Shown here: positions 1-10,838 of the stretch, piece after piece | Numbering within the stretch: position 1 is the stretch's first letter | How the letters are laid out: each line of letters begins with the position of its first letter | Assembly (NCBI GenBank): GCA_027625915.1 | Contig: JANTQA010000063.1 | Span: forward strand, 4,607,501 to 4,671,500 | Reading direction: 5' to 3' | Length of the DNA: 64,000 nt | Source: Anaeramoeba flamelloides | Lineage: Eukaryota > Metamonada > Anaeramoebidae | Position numbers and translations under genes: made by a program | Notes under the pieces: model-generated | Seen by the model: the letters and a program-made list of their open reading frames with translations, nothing else | Database searches by the model: none | Told to the model about the DNA's origin: nothing

Positions 1-211
1 AAAAAGAGAACTAAAGGTAGTTTGTGAAAAAAGATGCAAAAATAAAGGAATTGTTGCCAAACCCATTTACCATTCACAAAACAACCTTAAAAAACTCAGA
101 AGACAGGTTAAATTATGGAGAAGAAACAAAAAAAGAAAAAGGAACACTCACAAAAAGTACAGTCTGTACCACCTTCTTATAAGTAGGAAAGAATTAGATC
201 CAATTATTTGA
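1..211 (+). CDS. 3' end of an unidentified gene, cut by the left edge
   Basis: The second frame of the plus strand is open from the window edge to a TGA at 209-211, about 69 codons. It reads as real protein: a Cys pair (VVCEKRC), then IVAKPIYHSQNN, a very basic stretch (LRRQVKLWRRNKKRKR), then YSLYHLLISRKELDPII at the C terminus. It is richer in G/C and less repetitive than the spacer that follows. I do not recognise the family, and no start or upstream exon is visible. The basic tract could bind nucleic acid or be a nuclear signal, but that is a guess. The following 308 bp separate it from the next start codon on the same strand. Confidence 0.45.
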   Translation, partial: KRELKVVCEKRCKNKGIVAKPIYHSQNNLKKLRRQVKLWRRNKKRKRNTHKKYSLYHLLISRKELDPII

Positions 212-519
212 AATGGTTAATTCAAAAAGTAAAATCAAAAAAAATAAACAAAAAAGAAGAAAAGAGAAAACAGAACAAAAATAAAAATGTTTTTTTTTTC
301 ACAAACCGAAAATAGGGAAATACAAAACACTCATTTCATACCCCCAGTTTCAATAAATACAACTTTTAGCAGAATAAATCAAGAAATAAATTTTTTTTCA
401 TAAACAGCAAATTTTCATTTTTTTATTACCTTTTTAATTCCATTAATTTTGATTAAAAAAATTAACTTCCTTACTTTGACTGAACGGACACAACCAAGAA
501 AAACACAACCTAAAATTTA
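212..519. other. Intergenic spacer
   Basis: AT-rich spacer with a T run near 291-299 and several A runs. It lies between the stop of the left-edge gene and the ATG at 520, so it should hold the 3' end of one gene and the promoter of the next. I see no distinct motif in it. Confidence 0.5.
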
Positions 520-3500
520 ATGTACAAAACACCTTCACCTGAAATCCAACGATCCTTTTCAAAGGATCGTTATTTACATATGACCACTTTAAAAGTGCAA
601 AAAACACAAGAAACACAATTCCTAAACTTGAGAAGCGAAGCTGTTGAATTCATTGGTGCGGTTTTAAATCTAAGGAACCTCAACCCACAAATCCAGAGTT
701 GGTGTGACACTGTGATTTTAGTAAATTTATTGAATAAACTTTACCCAACTTCTGCGATCAGTGTGATTGAAACAACTTTTCAACAATTAGTGATGTCCGA
801 AAATAGTAATCTCTTTCAAAAGATCTTAATAGAGGATTTTAATTATGACAAACAACTAATGTTTAATATTGCAGGTATTTTTAACAACAACGATCGAGAC
901 AAATTAAATCTGGTCAAGAGTATTATCTTTTTGAAAGATATGGTAACAATCTTTGGTACAAAACGAAATTCCGATTTGCCTGTGAGGGTTATTCACATTT
1001 TAAGTGGAGAAAGAGATCGAGTTCTTGGCATCAAGCCTGAAGAGGAATTTCAAAAGGGCCTTTATAAAAATTATTATTATTTCGAACAACAAGAAAGATA
1101 CCAATTACAATTTCAAAATGTTCCAATTCGTGATCGTGGTTGGTTAAGTGAATTGATCGATCGGAAAAAAAAGAAATTGGATTTACAATTACCAAAATTT
1201 TTAAAGGGCTATGAATACCAACTGGACAATTTAGTTGAAAAGCTTACTCAAAATGAAATAAATCAAAAAAGGCAATATGAGCAATCAAAGCAGGATTTCC
1301 AAAATGAACAAGAGCAATTAAGAATTAGGGATGAAATGTTCAAAAAGAAGGATCAAAATTCATCAAATTACATAACGGGTTCTAATTTAAGCCTGTTTAA
1401 ACAAAACCACACATCCCAAACAATTGAAAATGATGATCTTGAAAAAAGAATGAAAGAATTGGAATTAAAAGCAAAAGAATTAAAGCTAAAAGAATTTCAG
1501 ATGGAGCAATTAGAATTTGGACAACAACAAAAACTTGTGAATATTAATTTAAGAAAAGAAACAGAAACAGGATTAGGATTCGGATTCAAAGAGAATGAAT
1601 CAAAATTAAGAGATCAAAGATTTAGTCAAGAACAATTATTTCAAGAAAAACCATATGAATTCGAAATAAACAATCAATTTCCTTTACAAAATGAACAAAG
1701 AATAACAAATGATTTCAATTCGAATTATAATTTGAATAAAAATCAGAATTTTAATACTAATCATAATATCAATAAAAATGATAATTATAATGTAAAGGAT
1801 AATTTTAATGATAATCATAATTTCAAATCAAATTTTAATTTAGACGCTAATCATGAATTCAATATAAATGATAAAGAATATTCTAATCATAGTTTTAATG
1901 AAAATGGTTTTAATTCGAATGATAATTTTCAAAAAAACCATAATTTTCATACAAATAATAATAATAATAATAATAATAATGATGATGATGATGATGAGAT
2001 TGATCTTGAAAAAAGAATGAAAGAATTGGAATTAAAAGCAAAAGAATTAAAATTAAAAAAATTAAAAATGGAACAATTAGAATTAGGAAAACAACAAAAA
2101 CTTGGGAATATTAATTTAAGAAAAGAAACAGAAACAGGATTAGGATTCGGATTCAAAGAGAATGAATCAGAATTAAGAGATCAAAGATTTAGTCAAGAAC
2201 AATTATTTCAAGAAAAACCATATGGATTTGAAATAAACAATCAACATCCTTTACAAAATGAACAAAGAATAACAAATGATTTCAATTCGAATTATAATTT
2301 GAATAAAAATCATAAATTTAATACTGACCAAAATTTTCATAAAAATGATAATTATAATGTAAAAGATAATTATAATTCCAATTCTAATTTCAAATCAAAT
2401 TTTAATTTAGATTTTAATCATAATTTCAATTCTAAAGATAATTATAATTTGAAAGATAATTTTAATAGAAATGATAATTTTCATACAAATAATAATAATA
2501 ATGAAAATGACGATGATATTGATCTTGGAAAAAGAATGAAGGAATTGGAATTAAAAGCAAAAGAATTAAAATTACAAAGATCACAAATTGAACAATTAAA
2601 ATTAGGAAAACAACAAAAATTTGGAAATATTGATTTAAGAAAAGAAACAGAAACAGGATTAGGATTAGGATCCAAAGAGAATGAATCAAAATTAAGAGAT
2701 CAAAGATTTAGTCAAGAACAATTATTTCAAGAAAAGCCATATGGATTTGAAATAAACAATCAACCACCTTTACAAAATGAAAAAAGAATATTAAATAATT
2801 TCAATTCGAATTATAATTATAATACTAATGATTATTTTAATAAGAATGATAATTATCATACAAAAGATAATTATAATGCTAATTCTAATCTCAAATCAAA
2901 TTTTAATTTAGATTTTAATCATAATTTCAATTCGAAAGATAATTTCAATTCTAAAGATAATTTGAGTTCGAATTACAATTTTCATAGAAATGATAATTTT
3001 CATACAAATAATAATAATTATGATGATGATGATGAGATTGATCTTGAAACTAAATTGAAAGTATTGGAATTAAAAGAAAAGGAATTGAAAATAAGGGAAA
3101 AACAAATGGAACAAGATCACATTTTGAGAGAAAAGCAACTCCGTTTTGTAGAACAGCAAAAACAAAATGAAATTCTATTAAAAAAAAAAATATTAGAAGA
3201 AAAAGAAGAAGATTTGAAAAGAAAAAAAAATGAAAGTGAAAAAACGATTAGAGAAAAATATATCAAACAACAAGAAGAAAGCTTATTAAAAAAACAAAAA
3301 GAACTTGAAAGAACAAAGCAACTTTTCGAAGAAAGTGAACACTTCGAATTAGAAACCGAATTACAAAACCATAATATTGATTTATCAAAATTTAATACTA
3401 TTAAAATTGGAAAACAAAATAAATTCATTATTATATCACCAAAAAAAATTAATAATAATAGTAATGGTTTTATTAATAGAATTGAAAATAAAAAAACAAG

Positions 3501-4107
3501 AATTCAAACGGAAACAAAAAATGTTAATGACAATGAAAGTACAGGTAAAAATAGTGATGAAATGAATTCTAAAAAAAAATTAATCAAATCAGAAAGCGAT
3601 GAATTTATTGAATATAACCCTATAAAAAAAAAACAAACAAACAATAATAATAAAAAAAAAAAAAAAAAAATGAAAAAAAAAATAAAAAAGCAAAAAATGA
3701 AAACAACAAATCAAATAAAATATTCTCAAGATCCAGAAATATTATTCTCATCAAAAGCACCAACAAATAATAAAAAAAACAATACAAGAAAAAACGAAAA
3801 TATAAATCAAAAGAATATAAAAAAAAAACCAAAATCTGAAATTGAACGAATTGATATTACAGATTTGAAATATTCACAAAAAAAAAACATAACATTGATT
3901 TGGAATAGCTATCAAAAAGATCCACAAAATTTAATTATTTTTGAAAAATTTTTAATTTTGAACACTTTTAGTAAATGGAAAAATTTTAGAAAAATAAAAA
4001 ACCACCCAATTAACAAGATCATTTCACAACAATCATCGACACTTAAAAAAAGTATATCAGGATGCTGTCAAACATACAATTCTAGGAGAATTTCATATGA
4101 ATATTAA
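520..4107 (+). CDS. CH-like, coiled-coil, Asn-rich repeat protein
   Basis: A single 1195-codon frame. Residues about 30-150 resemble a calponin-homology domain: an EFIGAVLN helix, a hydrophobic ILVNLLNKLYP segment, and a late helix ending in LVKSIIFLKDMV. CH domains bind actin or microtubules, so a cytoskeletal role is a tentative inference. After a charged coiled coil (about 230-290) come four repeats starting at residues 306, 495, 668 and 841, each beginning with a coiled-coil block (DLEKRMKELELKAKELKLK). The first three continue with a conserved ETETGLGFGFKENESKLRDQ block and an Asn/Phe/Asp-rich linker. The C-terminal 250 residues are Lys/Asn-rich. The last 37 codons overlap the next gene in another frame. 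The start is the first ATG after the upstream stop. Introns cannot be excluded. Confidence 0.7.
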   Translation: MYKTPSPEIQRSFSKDRYLHMTTLKVQKTQETQFLNLRSEAVEFIGAVLNLRNLNPQIQSWCDTVILVNLLNKLYPTSAISVIETTFQQLVMSENSNLFQKILIEDFNYDKQLMFNIAGIFNNNDRDKLNLVKSIIFLKDMVTIFGTKRNSDLPVRVIHILSGERDRVLGIKPEEEFQKGLYKNYYYFEQQERYQLQFQNVPIRDRGWLSELIDRKKKKLDLQLPKFLKGYEYQLDNLVEKLTQNEINQKRQYEQSKQDFQNEQEQLRIRDEMFKKKDQNSSNYITGSNLSLFKQNHTSQTIENDDLEKRMKELELKAKELKLKEFQMEQLEFGQQQKLVNINLRKETETGLGFGFKENESKLRDQRFSQEQLFQEKPYEFEINNQFPLQNEQRITNDFNSNYNLNKNQNFNTNHNINKNDNYNVKDNFNDNHNFKSNFNLDANHEFNINDKEYSNHSFNENGFNSNDNFQKNHNFHTNNNNNNNNNDDDDDEIDLEKRMKELELKAKELKLKKLKMEQLELGKQQKLGNINLRKETETGLGFGFKENESELRDQRFSQEQLFQEKPYGFEINNQHPLQNEQRITNDFNSNYNLNKNHKFNTDQNFHKNDNYNVKDNYNSNSNFKSNFNLDFNHNFNSKDNYNLKDNFNRNDNFHTNNNNNENDDDIDLGKRMKELELKAKELKLQRSQIEQLKLGKQQKFGNIDLRKETETGLGLGSKENESKLRDQRFSQEQLFQEKPYGFEINNQPPLQNEKRILNNFNSNYNYNTNDYFNKNDNYHTKDNYNANSNLKSNFNLDFNHNFNSKDNFNSKDNLSSNYNFHRNDNFHTNNNNYDDDDEIDLETKLKVLELKEKELKIREKQMEQDHILREKQLRFVEQQKQNEILLKKKILEEKEEDLKRKKNESEKTIREKYIKQQEESLLKKQKELERTKQLFEESEHFELETELQNHNIDLSKFNTIKIGKQNKFIIISPKKINNNSNGFINRIENKKTRIQTETKNVNDNESTGKNSDEMNSKKKLIKSESDEFIEYNPIKKKQTNNNNKKKKKKMKKKIKKQKMKTTNQIKYSQDPEILFSSKAPTNNKKNNTRKNENINQKNIKKKPKSEIERIDITDLKYSQKKNITLIWNSYQKDPQNLIIFEKFLILNTFSKWKNFRKIKNHPINKIISQQSSTLKKSISGCCQTYNSRRISYEY
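1435..3100 (+). repeat. Four-unit internal repeat in the CH-like gene
   Basis: Units begin at about 1435, 2002, 2521 and 3040, with spacings of 567, 519 and 519 bp. The first three match closely at DNA level over the coiled-coil and ETETGLG blocks. The fourth keeps only the coiled-coil start. Trinucleotide tracts (AAT and GAT) encode Asn/Asp runs just before the second, third and fourth units. High DNA identity points to recent unit duplication or ongoing homogenisation. Confidence 0.85.
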
Positions 4108-6061
4108 TCTTGAACATAAAAAAAAAAAAAATTTGTTAACCAAAGCACAAATATTTATAAACAAAAAAAAAATAATATTGTTTAATAACAAAAAAACATA
4201 TTTAAAGGCAAATTGGGACGGATCATTGACCCTTGGAATTAGTCCAAAAAAATTGAATTTTTTTTATTTAATTGATTTAAAAAATGAAAATTTCTTTGTT
4301 ATCAAGACGAAATCGCTTTATCAACAAAGACTTTTTATTTTTATCTTTTTAATTTTTAATTCTTCAAACGGAAAGGATATCAGAATTGGCAATAATCAAA
4401 AAGTTGAAGATTTTGATCCAAATTCTATTAGAACAAATATATTGCCACCTTTATTAAAAAAACCAAAGCGATTAGTTGAAAAAAAAATTATTTCTTATTC
4501 AAAGTGGGAAAATGAAATTAAAAATTATCAAATTACCATTAATGGAATTTATAATTATTATTATAAAAAATTACCTATTTATTTTTTTGGGCATATTGTT
4601 GTGAAAAACGCATTGCCTTTTAAAAGCTGTATTTTTTGTGTTTTAAATGATAAAATAATAATTAAAATACCGAACAAAGCGTATAAAATAATCCCATTTA
4701 ATAATGGGTTTCAAATTACCAAATCAAAAACCGATTCAAAAATTTTGGTTATAAGGAACGATTTATTATATTTTTCAAAAAATATGCATTTTTATAACAA
4801 CAACAATAACAATAACAATAATAATAATAACAACAATGATGATGATGAGGATGATGGTTTTGAAATTATTAAGAAACAAGAAAATGTTGCTATTTATTTT
4901 GTAGTCAATTCTGCCAAAGAAAGGCAATTAATATATAAAGTTATAAAGAACATTTTTAATAAATCAAAATCATCAGGAACATTACATACATCACGACAAT
5001 CTGCTTCTTCATCCCCATCCTCGCCACCATCATTATCGCCACCACCACCATCATATTTTATTAAAGGCGTTATTCCCAACCAATCTAGACACTTGGATAA
5101 AATTATTGTGAAAAATTCACCATCCAAAACCAATTCAAATAAAAAGAAAAACACAGGATCATCAAAATATAAATCTAGTGATAAGAAGAATAATGATAAA
5201 AGCCAAACAAACAAGAATAAAAACAAAAAAATTGTTAATTATAACAAGAAGAAGTACAATACTAACAGCAAGAAAAAGCAAAGAAAGAAAGATAAACAAT
5301 ATCAAAAATCGCCAAAAGGTGGCCAAAAAAAAAAGAACCAGTCAAATTCTGAAGATTCAAGTCATGATGATTTTGACCAGTTTGTGGATCAAGAATTTGC
5401 CAAAGTATATAAAAACACAAAACATAATTTTAGTAACAAAAGTCCAAAAATAAAGAAAAACTTAACAAAGGAAATTAATCAAGAGAAGGATAATTCAAAT
5501 TCTGACGATGATGATGAATTCGATTTTAATAACCCCGTTGAATCAAAAAAAAAAAATCAAAGTTCAAACGATCAAAATAACTCGGATTATGATTCTGATT
5601 TGGATTTGGATTCAAATGTAGATTTAAATTCCGATTCCGATTCTAATTCTGATCATGATCATGATACTGATTCTGATTCTGATTCTGATTCTGATTCTAA
5701 AGATAATGATGGGGAATTTGGTAATAATTCAAAAGATGATGATAACGAGATTCCTTTAAATTCGAATAACAATTCGGATGATAATGATAATTCCGATTTT
5801 GCTGATGCATATTCCGATTATACAAGTGACTATACACATCAAAAATTCCCATCTTCCAAATCTAACAGCGAAGTTGAAAATGAAGACGAAAATGAAGATG
5901 AAGACGAAGACGAAGACGAAGGGGAAAACCCAGACGAAGATGAAGATGAAGATGAAGATGAATTATATAACTACGAATACGAAGAAATCGAACAATTACA
6001 TAAGCAATATAGCGATTCTGGAAATGAAATAATTGGATCATTATCATCACAAGAAGATTAA
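4097..6061 (+). CDS. Lys-rich protein with acidic Ser/Asp C-terminal tail
   Basis: A 654-codon frame from the ATG at 4097 to TAA at 6059-6061. The same frame is open upstream to 3998, and the 33 extra codons also read as protein (for example HLKKVYQDAVKHTILGEFHM), so the true N terminus may lie in the overlap with the preceding gene. Residues 1-110 and 150-310 each look like small beta-rich modules with alternating hydrophobics, possibly PH-like, but I cannot confirm this. They are followed by Ser/Pro-rich, Lys/Asn-rich and then strongly acidic Ser/Asp/Glu repeats (residues about 480-640), typical of a disordered tail. The overlap with its neighbour suggests that the two could be one gene joined by an intron or interrupted by an assembly error. 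Confidence 0.6.
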   Translation: MNINLEHKKKKNLLTKAQIFINKKKIILFNNKKTYLKANWDGSLTLGISPKKLNFFYLIDLKNENFFVIKTKSLYQQRLFIFIFLIFNSSNGKDIRIGNNQKVEDFDPNSIRTNILPPLLKKPKRLVEKKIISYSKWENEIKNYQITINGIYNYYYKKLPIYFFGHIVVKNALPFKSCIFCVLNDKIIIKIPNKAYKIIPFNNGFQITKSKTDSKILVIRNDLLYFSKNMHFYNNNNNNNNNNNNNNDDDEDDGFEIIKKQENVAIYFVVNSAKERQLIYKVIKNIFNKSKSSGTLHTSRQSASSSPSSPPSLSPPPPSYFIKGVIPNQSRHLDKIIVKNSPSKTNSNKKKNTGSSKYKSSDKKNNDKSQTNKNKNKKIVNYNKKKYNTNSKKKQRKKDKQYQKSPKGGQKKKNQSNSEDSSHDDFDQFVDQEFAKVYKNTKHNFSNKSPKIKKNLTKEINQEKDNSNSDDDDEFDFNNPVESKKKNQSSNDQNNSDYDSDLDLDSNVDLNSDSDSNSDHDHDTDSDSDSDSDSKDNDGEFGNNSKDDDNEIPLNSNNNSDDNDNSDFADAYSDYTSDYTHQKFPSSKSNSEVENEDENEDEDEDEDEGENPDEDEDEDEDELYNYEYEEIEQLHKQYSDSGNEIIGSLSSQED

Positions 6062-9000
6062 ATTTTGATTATTAATATCATTTTTATTTTATATTTTTTT
6101 TTTTAATCTCAAATCATATCGAGTTTTTTTGAATTTTTTTATATTAATTCCAAAATGAAAAAAACATAATATTTTGAACTCTAAGATTTCAATATTTTAT
6201 TCTTATTTTATTTTTATTTTTATTTTCAAAAGGTTGGATATGATATTGAAGTCATACTGGAATGATTATTATTTTAAATCAATTGAATTAATATTCAAAA
6301 TATATTTTAATTTTATTTTATTATCATAACAACAAGAATTCAAATGGCAAACTGGGTTTGAACAGTAATTTCTTTAGGAAATAATTTTGGGAGAGAAATT
6401 TGATTTTATTTTCATTCTAAATTTCTTAAAATTAACCCTATAAGCATGCTCTTTTTTCTACTCTGCATCAGATCATTTTTAAAGTTCTCAAAAAAAAGAC
6501 ACAAAAAGATTTTTTTCTTTTTTTTTTATCATTTAATTCAAATTTTTTATCATTTAATTCAAATTTTTTATGATTAATGAACATTTTTCTACATTTTATA
6601 AGAATATTCAAATCATCTTTCACTATAATTTTGCCTTTTTTTTTTAAATCTTGAGTAATCAAAATCGGAAATAATATTGGTTTTTATTTGATTATATTAT
6701 AAAATGAATAAGATTATTGATTAATAAACTAATAAAAGAAAAAAAAAATATCAAATATTATAAACTAAAAAGATTTGAATTGATTATGAGGTAATAATAA
6801 AACCAGATAATTTGGAATTGAACTATAAGATCTATTTAAAGTTGAATTTAACTTTATTTAAAAAGGTTTTAATAATCAATTGCTTTATCATAGAATATTT
6901 ATCCCAAATAGATTTGAATTAAAAAACGTAATAATTGGCAATAATACAATTTTTGGAAAAATAAGAAGGTATTTATTTTTTTTCGGAATAAATATTTTGT
7001 AAAAATTATTTTAAAAGTTTCGATTTTTAAAGGATAAAAAGTTTTATAATTTAGAGTAAGATTGGAAAACGGTAGTTAATTATTTTTTTGAAGTCAAATT
7101 TTCAATAAAAAAATTAAAATTTAAAGGATATTAGGTGTTTAGTACTCATTTTCATTCAATATTTTTACCTTTTGAGATTTTTTTATCGATTTGAAAATGA
7201 AAAATTGCTTTAAAATTTTTTTTTCATAATTTAATCATTAACAGTAAGTAGATTTTATCATATTTTGATATGATTAAGTAAAAATAAGTAAGAGTAAATT
7301 CATTCCTCAACTCTTAGAAAGAATAGTTTAATATTAATTTTAGTTTTTTGAAATTATTTCGTTTTGGTTATTTGTGATGCTCAGTTCATAAAACATGTTG
7401 TTTTATATTTTTTATGAAAAAAATTGAAATAAAATTTATTTTTATAATAAAATAGAAAGTAAATTATTTTGATATTTATTTCAATCATGAAGCAAAAATA
7501 AGATCTGTTAAATACACACCCTCTTTGTTTATTTGAAATTATTCTGATTTTAATAACAATAAATAATCAAAATTTGAAAATATTTTTATTTTTAATTTTT
7601 TTGAAAAACATTCTTGGGGTTATTGGAGACAAATAGTAAATTAAAAGTTGAGTTTAACCACTATTTACAGAAATTTAGTCATTTGTTTTGATTATAATAA
7701 AAATTTCAAAAAAACCTTGCATATTTATTGAAAAACCTTGAATAACAATATTTTTGAATTTTGAGTAAAAATATTTTTTTCTAAAATTACTTTTTATGTG
7801 GATATTATTATTATTATTGTAAAAAAATAGTTTATGAACACTTCTATTTACAAAATAAATTGTTAAGAGATTTTATTGAAAAAAAAATTAAGATATTTAT
7901 ATTTATATTTAATCACTTATTATTGATAAAAACATTTAAATAAAACTATTTTATATTTTTAAATAATTATTTACAAAAATCTTATAAAACAATTAATTGT
8001 TGAGTTGTTTATCTATAATTCTTCTTGATATTTTTTATAAATCTAAATGGGATTTTTCTCATTTCCCATTGTTGAATTATTAACAGTTGGATGAAATATT
8101 TTTTGATTAAAGTAAGGAAAATAGTTTTTTTATAGTTCCATTGTTTAAAAATATAGAATAAAATTCATAATTTATCATACGTTAAACTACTTTGCCTATA
8201 TACTTTCTAAACAAAAAGTTCTTTTTTTTTTTTCTTTTTAATGAAATAAATTGAAATGTTAAATAAACGATTCAAATGATTTTTGTTGTATTTTATATAT
8301 TTATTAAGAGTTTTTCTTTGATACCTGTGGCCTATATACCAAAATTTGATGAGACAAAATTGGAATTTAAAATTAATTTTTTTTTTTTTTTTTTGGCTAA
8401 TTAAACCTATAATTCATCATATTTTTAATTAATTTAAATTGTTTATTTTTTTTTCTTATTCTTTTTCTATCTTTTCATTCAATATTATTAAAAAAAAATA
8501 TGATGGTATTAGAATATATTAAATATTAATCAAAAACAAGTCAGATACATTTAAAAAAAAAGAATTTCTAATGTTGTAGTGACTTATTACTCTAACTATT
8601 TTTTTTTTTTTTACATTTTATTTTAATAGGATTCCCCTTTTTAATCACAACAAAAAAACTTTAGATACATTCATTATTTTTGATCCATTGAAAATTCAAC
8701 TTTAATATGACAACATTGAAAAATTAAAACTATTTATTTAAATAGTAACTCAATTGTAAAAAAATTCGTTAGATCACGAAAAAATATTTTTTATTACATA
8801 ACATTGACTAAAAAAAAATCTGTTTTTTTTTGAAATGAAAAATAATAAGTGACCTAAATCCTATTATTTGAGTTTGGAATTCGTCAATTTTTTTTTAAAT
8901 CCATTTTATAAAACAATCAATTAATTTTTTTTCTACTTGTGATTTTTTTTTTTAAATCACCTAATGTAGATATAATTTGAGAATTAAAAAAAAAATAAAT

Positions 9001-9683
9001 ATCTTAAGTTATAAAAAATGTAGTTTCAATATTTTTTAATATGTAAAGAATTCCATAACATATTTCTATTAATTGTAAAAGGACTTTGATCAAAAAGATA
9101 TTCACTCAAAAAATAATATTTTTTCCAAATTTTGTATACAATCTAAAATTTATTTCTTGAAAAAAAACCAAGGTGAGGAATAACTAATAATTATATTTTA
9201 TTGTAAATCACTAATTTTATCATTCTTATATTGTGATTTTTTTTTATTTAAATTAACCTCCAAAATCGGTTTGAACCATATAAATATACTCCTATTTGAT
9301 GAATTAGATTACAGATTGGAACAAAAAGTAAAAAAAAAACATGGCTTTTAAGCTTGGTATGAATGAATTTTTTTCTAATGAACTAAAAATTTTTTTTTTT
9401 CGTGATCTTTTTTTCAAAGTAACTTGTTTTCCTTACTGAATCAATTTTCGGAGCATTTTTCTTGCTCCACTATTTGCTATGAGAATTATGGATGGCTTAA
9501 ATGATATCTCAACAAATTGTAAGAAAAGAATAAAACACATTTTAACTTGAGAATCCCAAAGCATTATTTCAAGTTGTGATCTTGAAAAATTTTGAAGGAT
9601 CTTTTCACAAACCAAGTCAAGATGAAGTTTTTGGAATACTCTTCAAAAAAAATAAAACATTTTTTTAATAATTCATTTTCCAA
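6062..9683. other. Long AT-rich spacer with no gene seen
   Basis: About 3.6 kb of A/T-rich DNA with many homopolymer runs. The short frames present (for example at 6468-6662) have spacer-like composition. A minus-strand frame at 9433-9642 reads moderately like protein but lacks a start, and its upstream direction runs into the next gene. I see no repeat copy shared with the rest of the window. Confidence 0.5.
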
Positions 9684-10539
9684 ATGAGCAAGTGCAAAAA
9701 GAATAGTGGAATTTCACCACAACTAATCAAACAGTTCGATAGCAAACTAGGTCAAATAGCCGAAATTTTCCCAAGGTTTGATTCTCATTTCGTAATCAAC
9801 TCACAAGGCGAACACCTTTTAACAAGCAAAAATTTGGATAATCAAAAAATTGAAATGGGATTACTTTTACTTTCTTTTAAAGAAGAAGTTTCCAAGACGA
9901 GTATGGTTTTGTTTTCTCTTTTTTACTTTTTTTTTTTTGAATTTTCTTTGTCTAATAATTGATCGTTAATCTTGTTTTATAAGTGGTAAAATTATTGAAT
10001 TGTTTTGAAAGAAACAACAACACACCCTTTCTTTCATTTGATCCTTTTTAAAAAGAAAACCCAATAAATTCTATTTGTACAATTCACACTGATTTTCGGC
10101 TACCTTTTTTCTTTTACTCTTTCCCTAACACTTTCTTTATTTCTTCTTTTTATTCTGCACATGTCCTTTTTTATTCCTTTGAATTCCAATTAATACAAAA
10201 AGATTTTTCGTTTGGGGTAAATGAATACAGTTCGTTTCATATTTTAGGAGACAAAGAAATGTTTTCTTGCTACTTAATTGATGAATTTGTAAGTTTTTTC
10301 GTTTTTTTTTTTATTTTTTTTTTTTTAAAACAATAATTTTTTTTTTTTTTTTTTTTTTTTTTATTGTTTCCCAAAATCTTTTTCTCAACTATTAATAATT
10401 TAAGACACTTGGATTTTTTTCAAGACGAGAAATAAACAAAACGAAGGAATTTGTAGATACTTCCCAAATGGATCGACAAATGGAAACGATCATAGCTGAT
10501 TTAAGATTATTATTAAACCAAATGACAAAAAAGAAATAA
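9684..10539 (+). CDS. Roadblock/longin-like small protein, three exons
   Basis: The reconstructed coding sequence is join(9684..9900, 10203..10288, 10405..10539), 145 aa. Introns are GTATGG...AAAAAG (302 nt) and GTAAGT...TTAAG (116 nt), and the reading phase is kept across both. The protein has a helix (ISPQLIKQFDSKLGQIAEIF), a strand-turn-strand (SHFVINSQGEHLLTS), a helix (KIEMGLLLLSFKEEV), then strands FHILGDKEMFSCYLIDEF and FFSRREINKTKEF, and a C-terminal helix (MDRQMETIIADLRLLL). This alpha/beta order and size match the roadblock/LC7 fold of dynein light chains, LAMTOR2/3 or Rag C-terminal domains. The exact family is not clear. If it is LAMTOR-like, it would act in a lysosomal Ragulator scaffold. 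Confidence 0.6.
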
Positions 10540-10838
10540 AAAAAATTTCCAACAAATTATATACCTATAATATGCTTTTAAAGACAAATCCTTTTTGAAC
10601 TGTTTGTTAGTTATCTTAATAAATAATATACTTTTGTTTGAAATTATTCAATTAAGCTGTTTGATGATTGAAAATTTGATATTTTTTAATCTCAATTCCC
10701 AAATTCCAAAAATATACAGATCTTTAAAAACTTTAGTGGACGTGAAAATTCAAAAAAGTGGGTGGGTAAACAAAAACCACCTTTACACAAAAAACTAAAG
10801 TTATAAAATTTCGATGGATGGACTACTTACGAAAATTG

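Noticed and set aside
3971-3989. A 19-nt GT-AG intron joining the CH-like frame to the next frame
   Set aside because: It is too short compared with the other introns (116-302 nt), and the shifted frame meets a TAA at once (3995).
9433-9642. Minus-strand open stretch reading LDLVCEKILQNFSRSQLEIM and further to a TAA
   Set aside because: There is no ATG in the first half, and an upstream exon would have to lie antisense to the roadblock-like gene that starts at 9684. Kept only as a possible relic.
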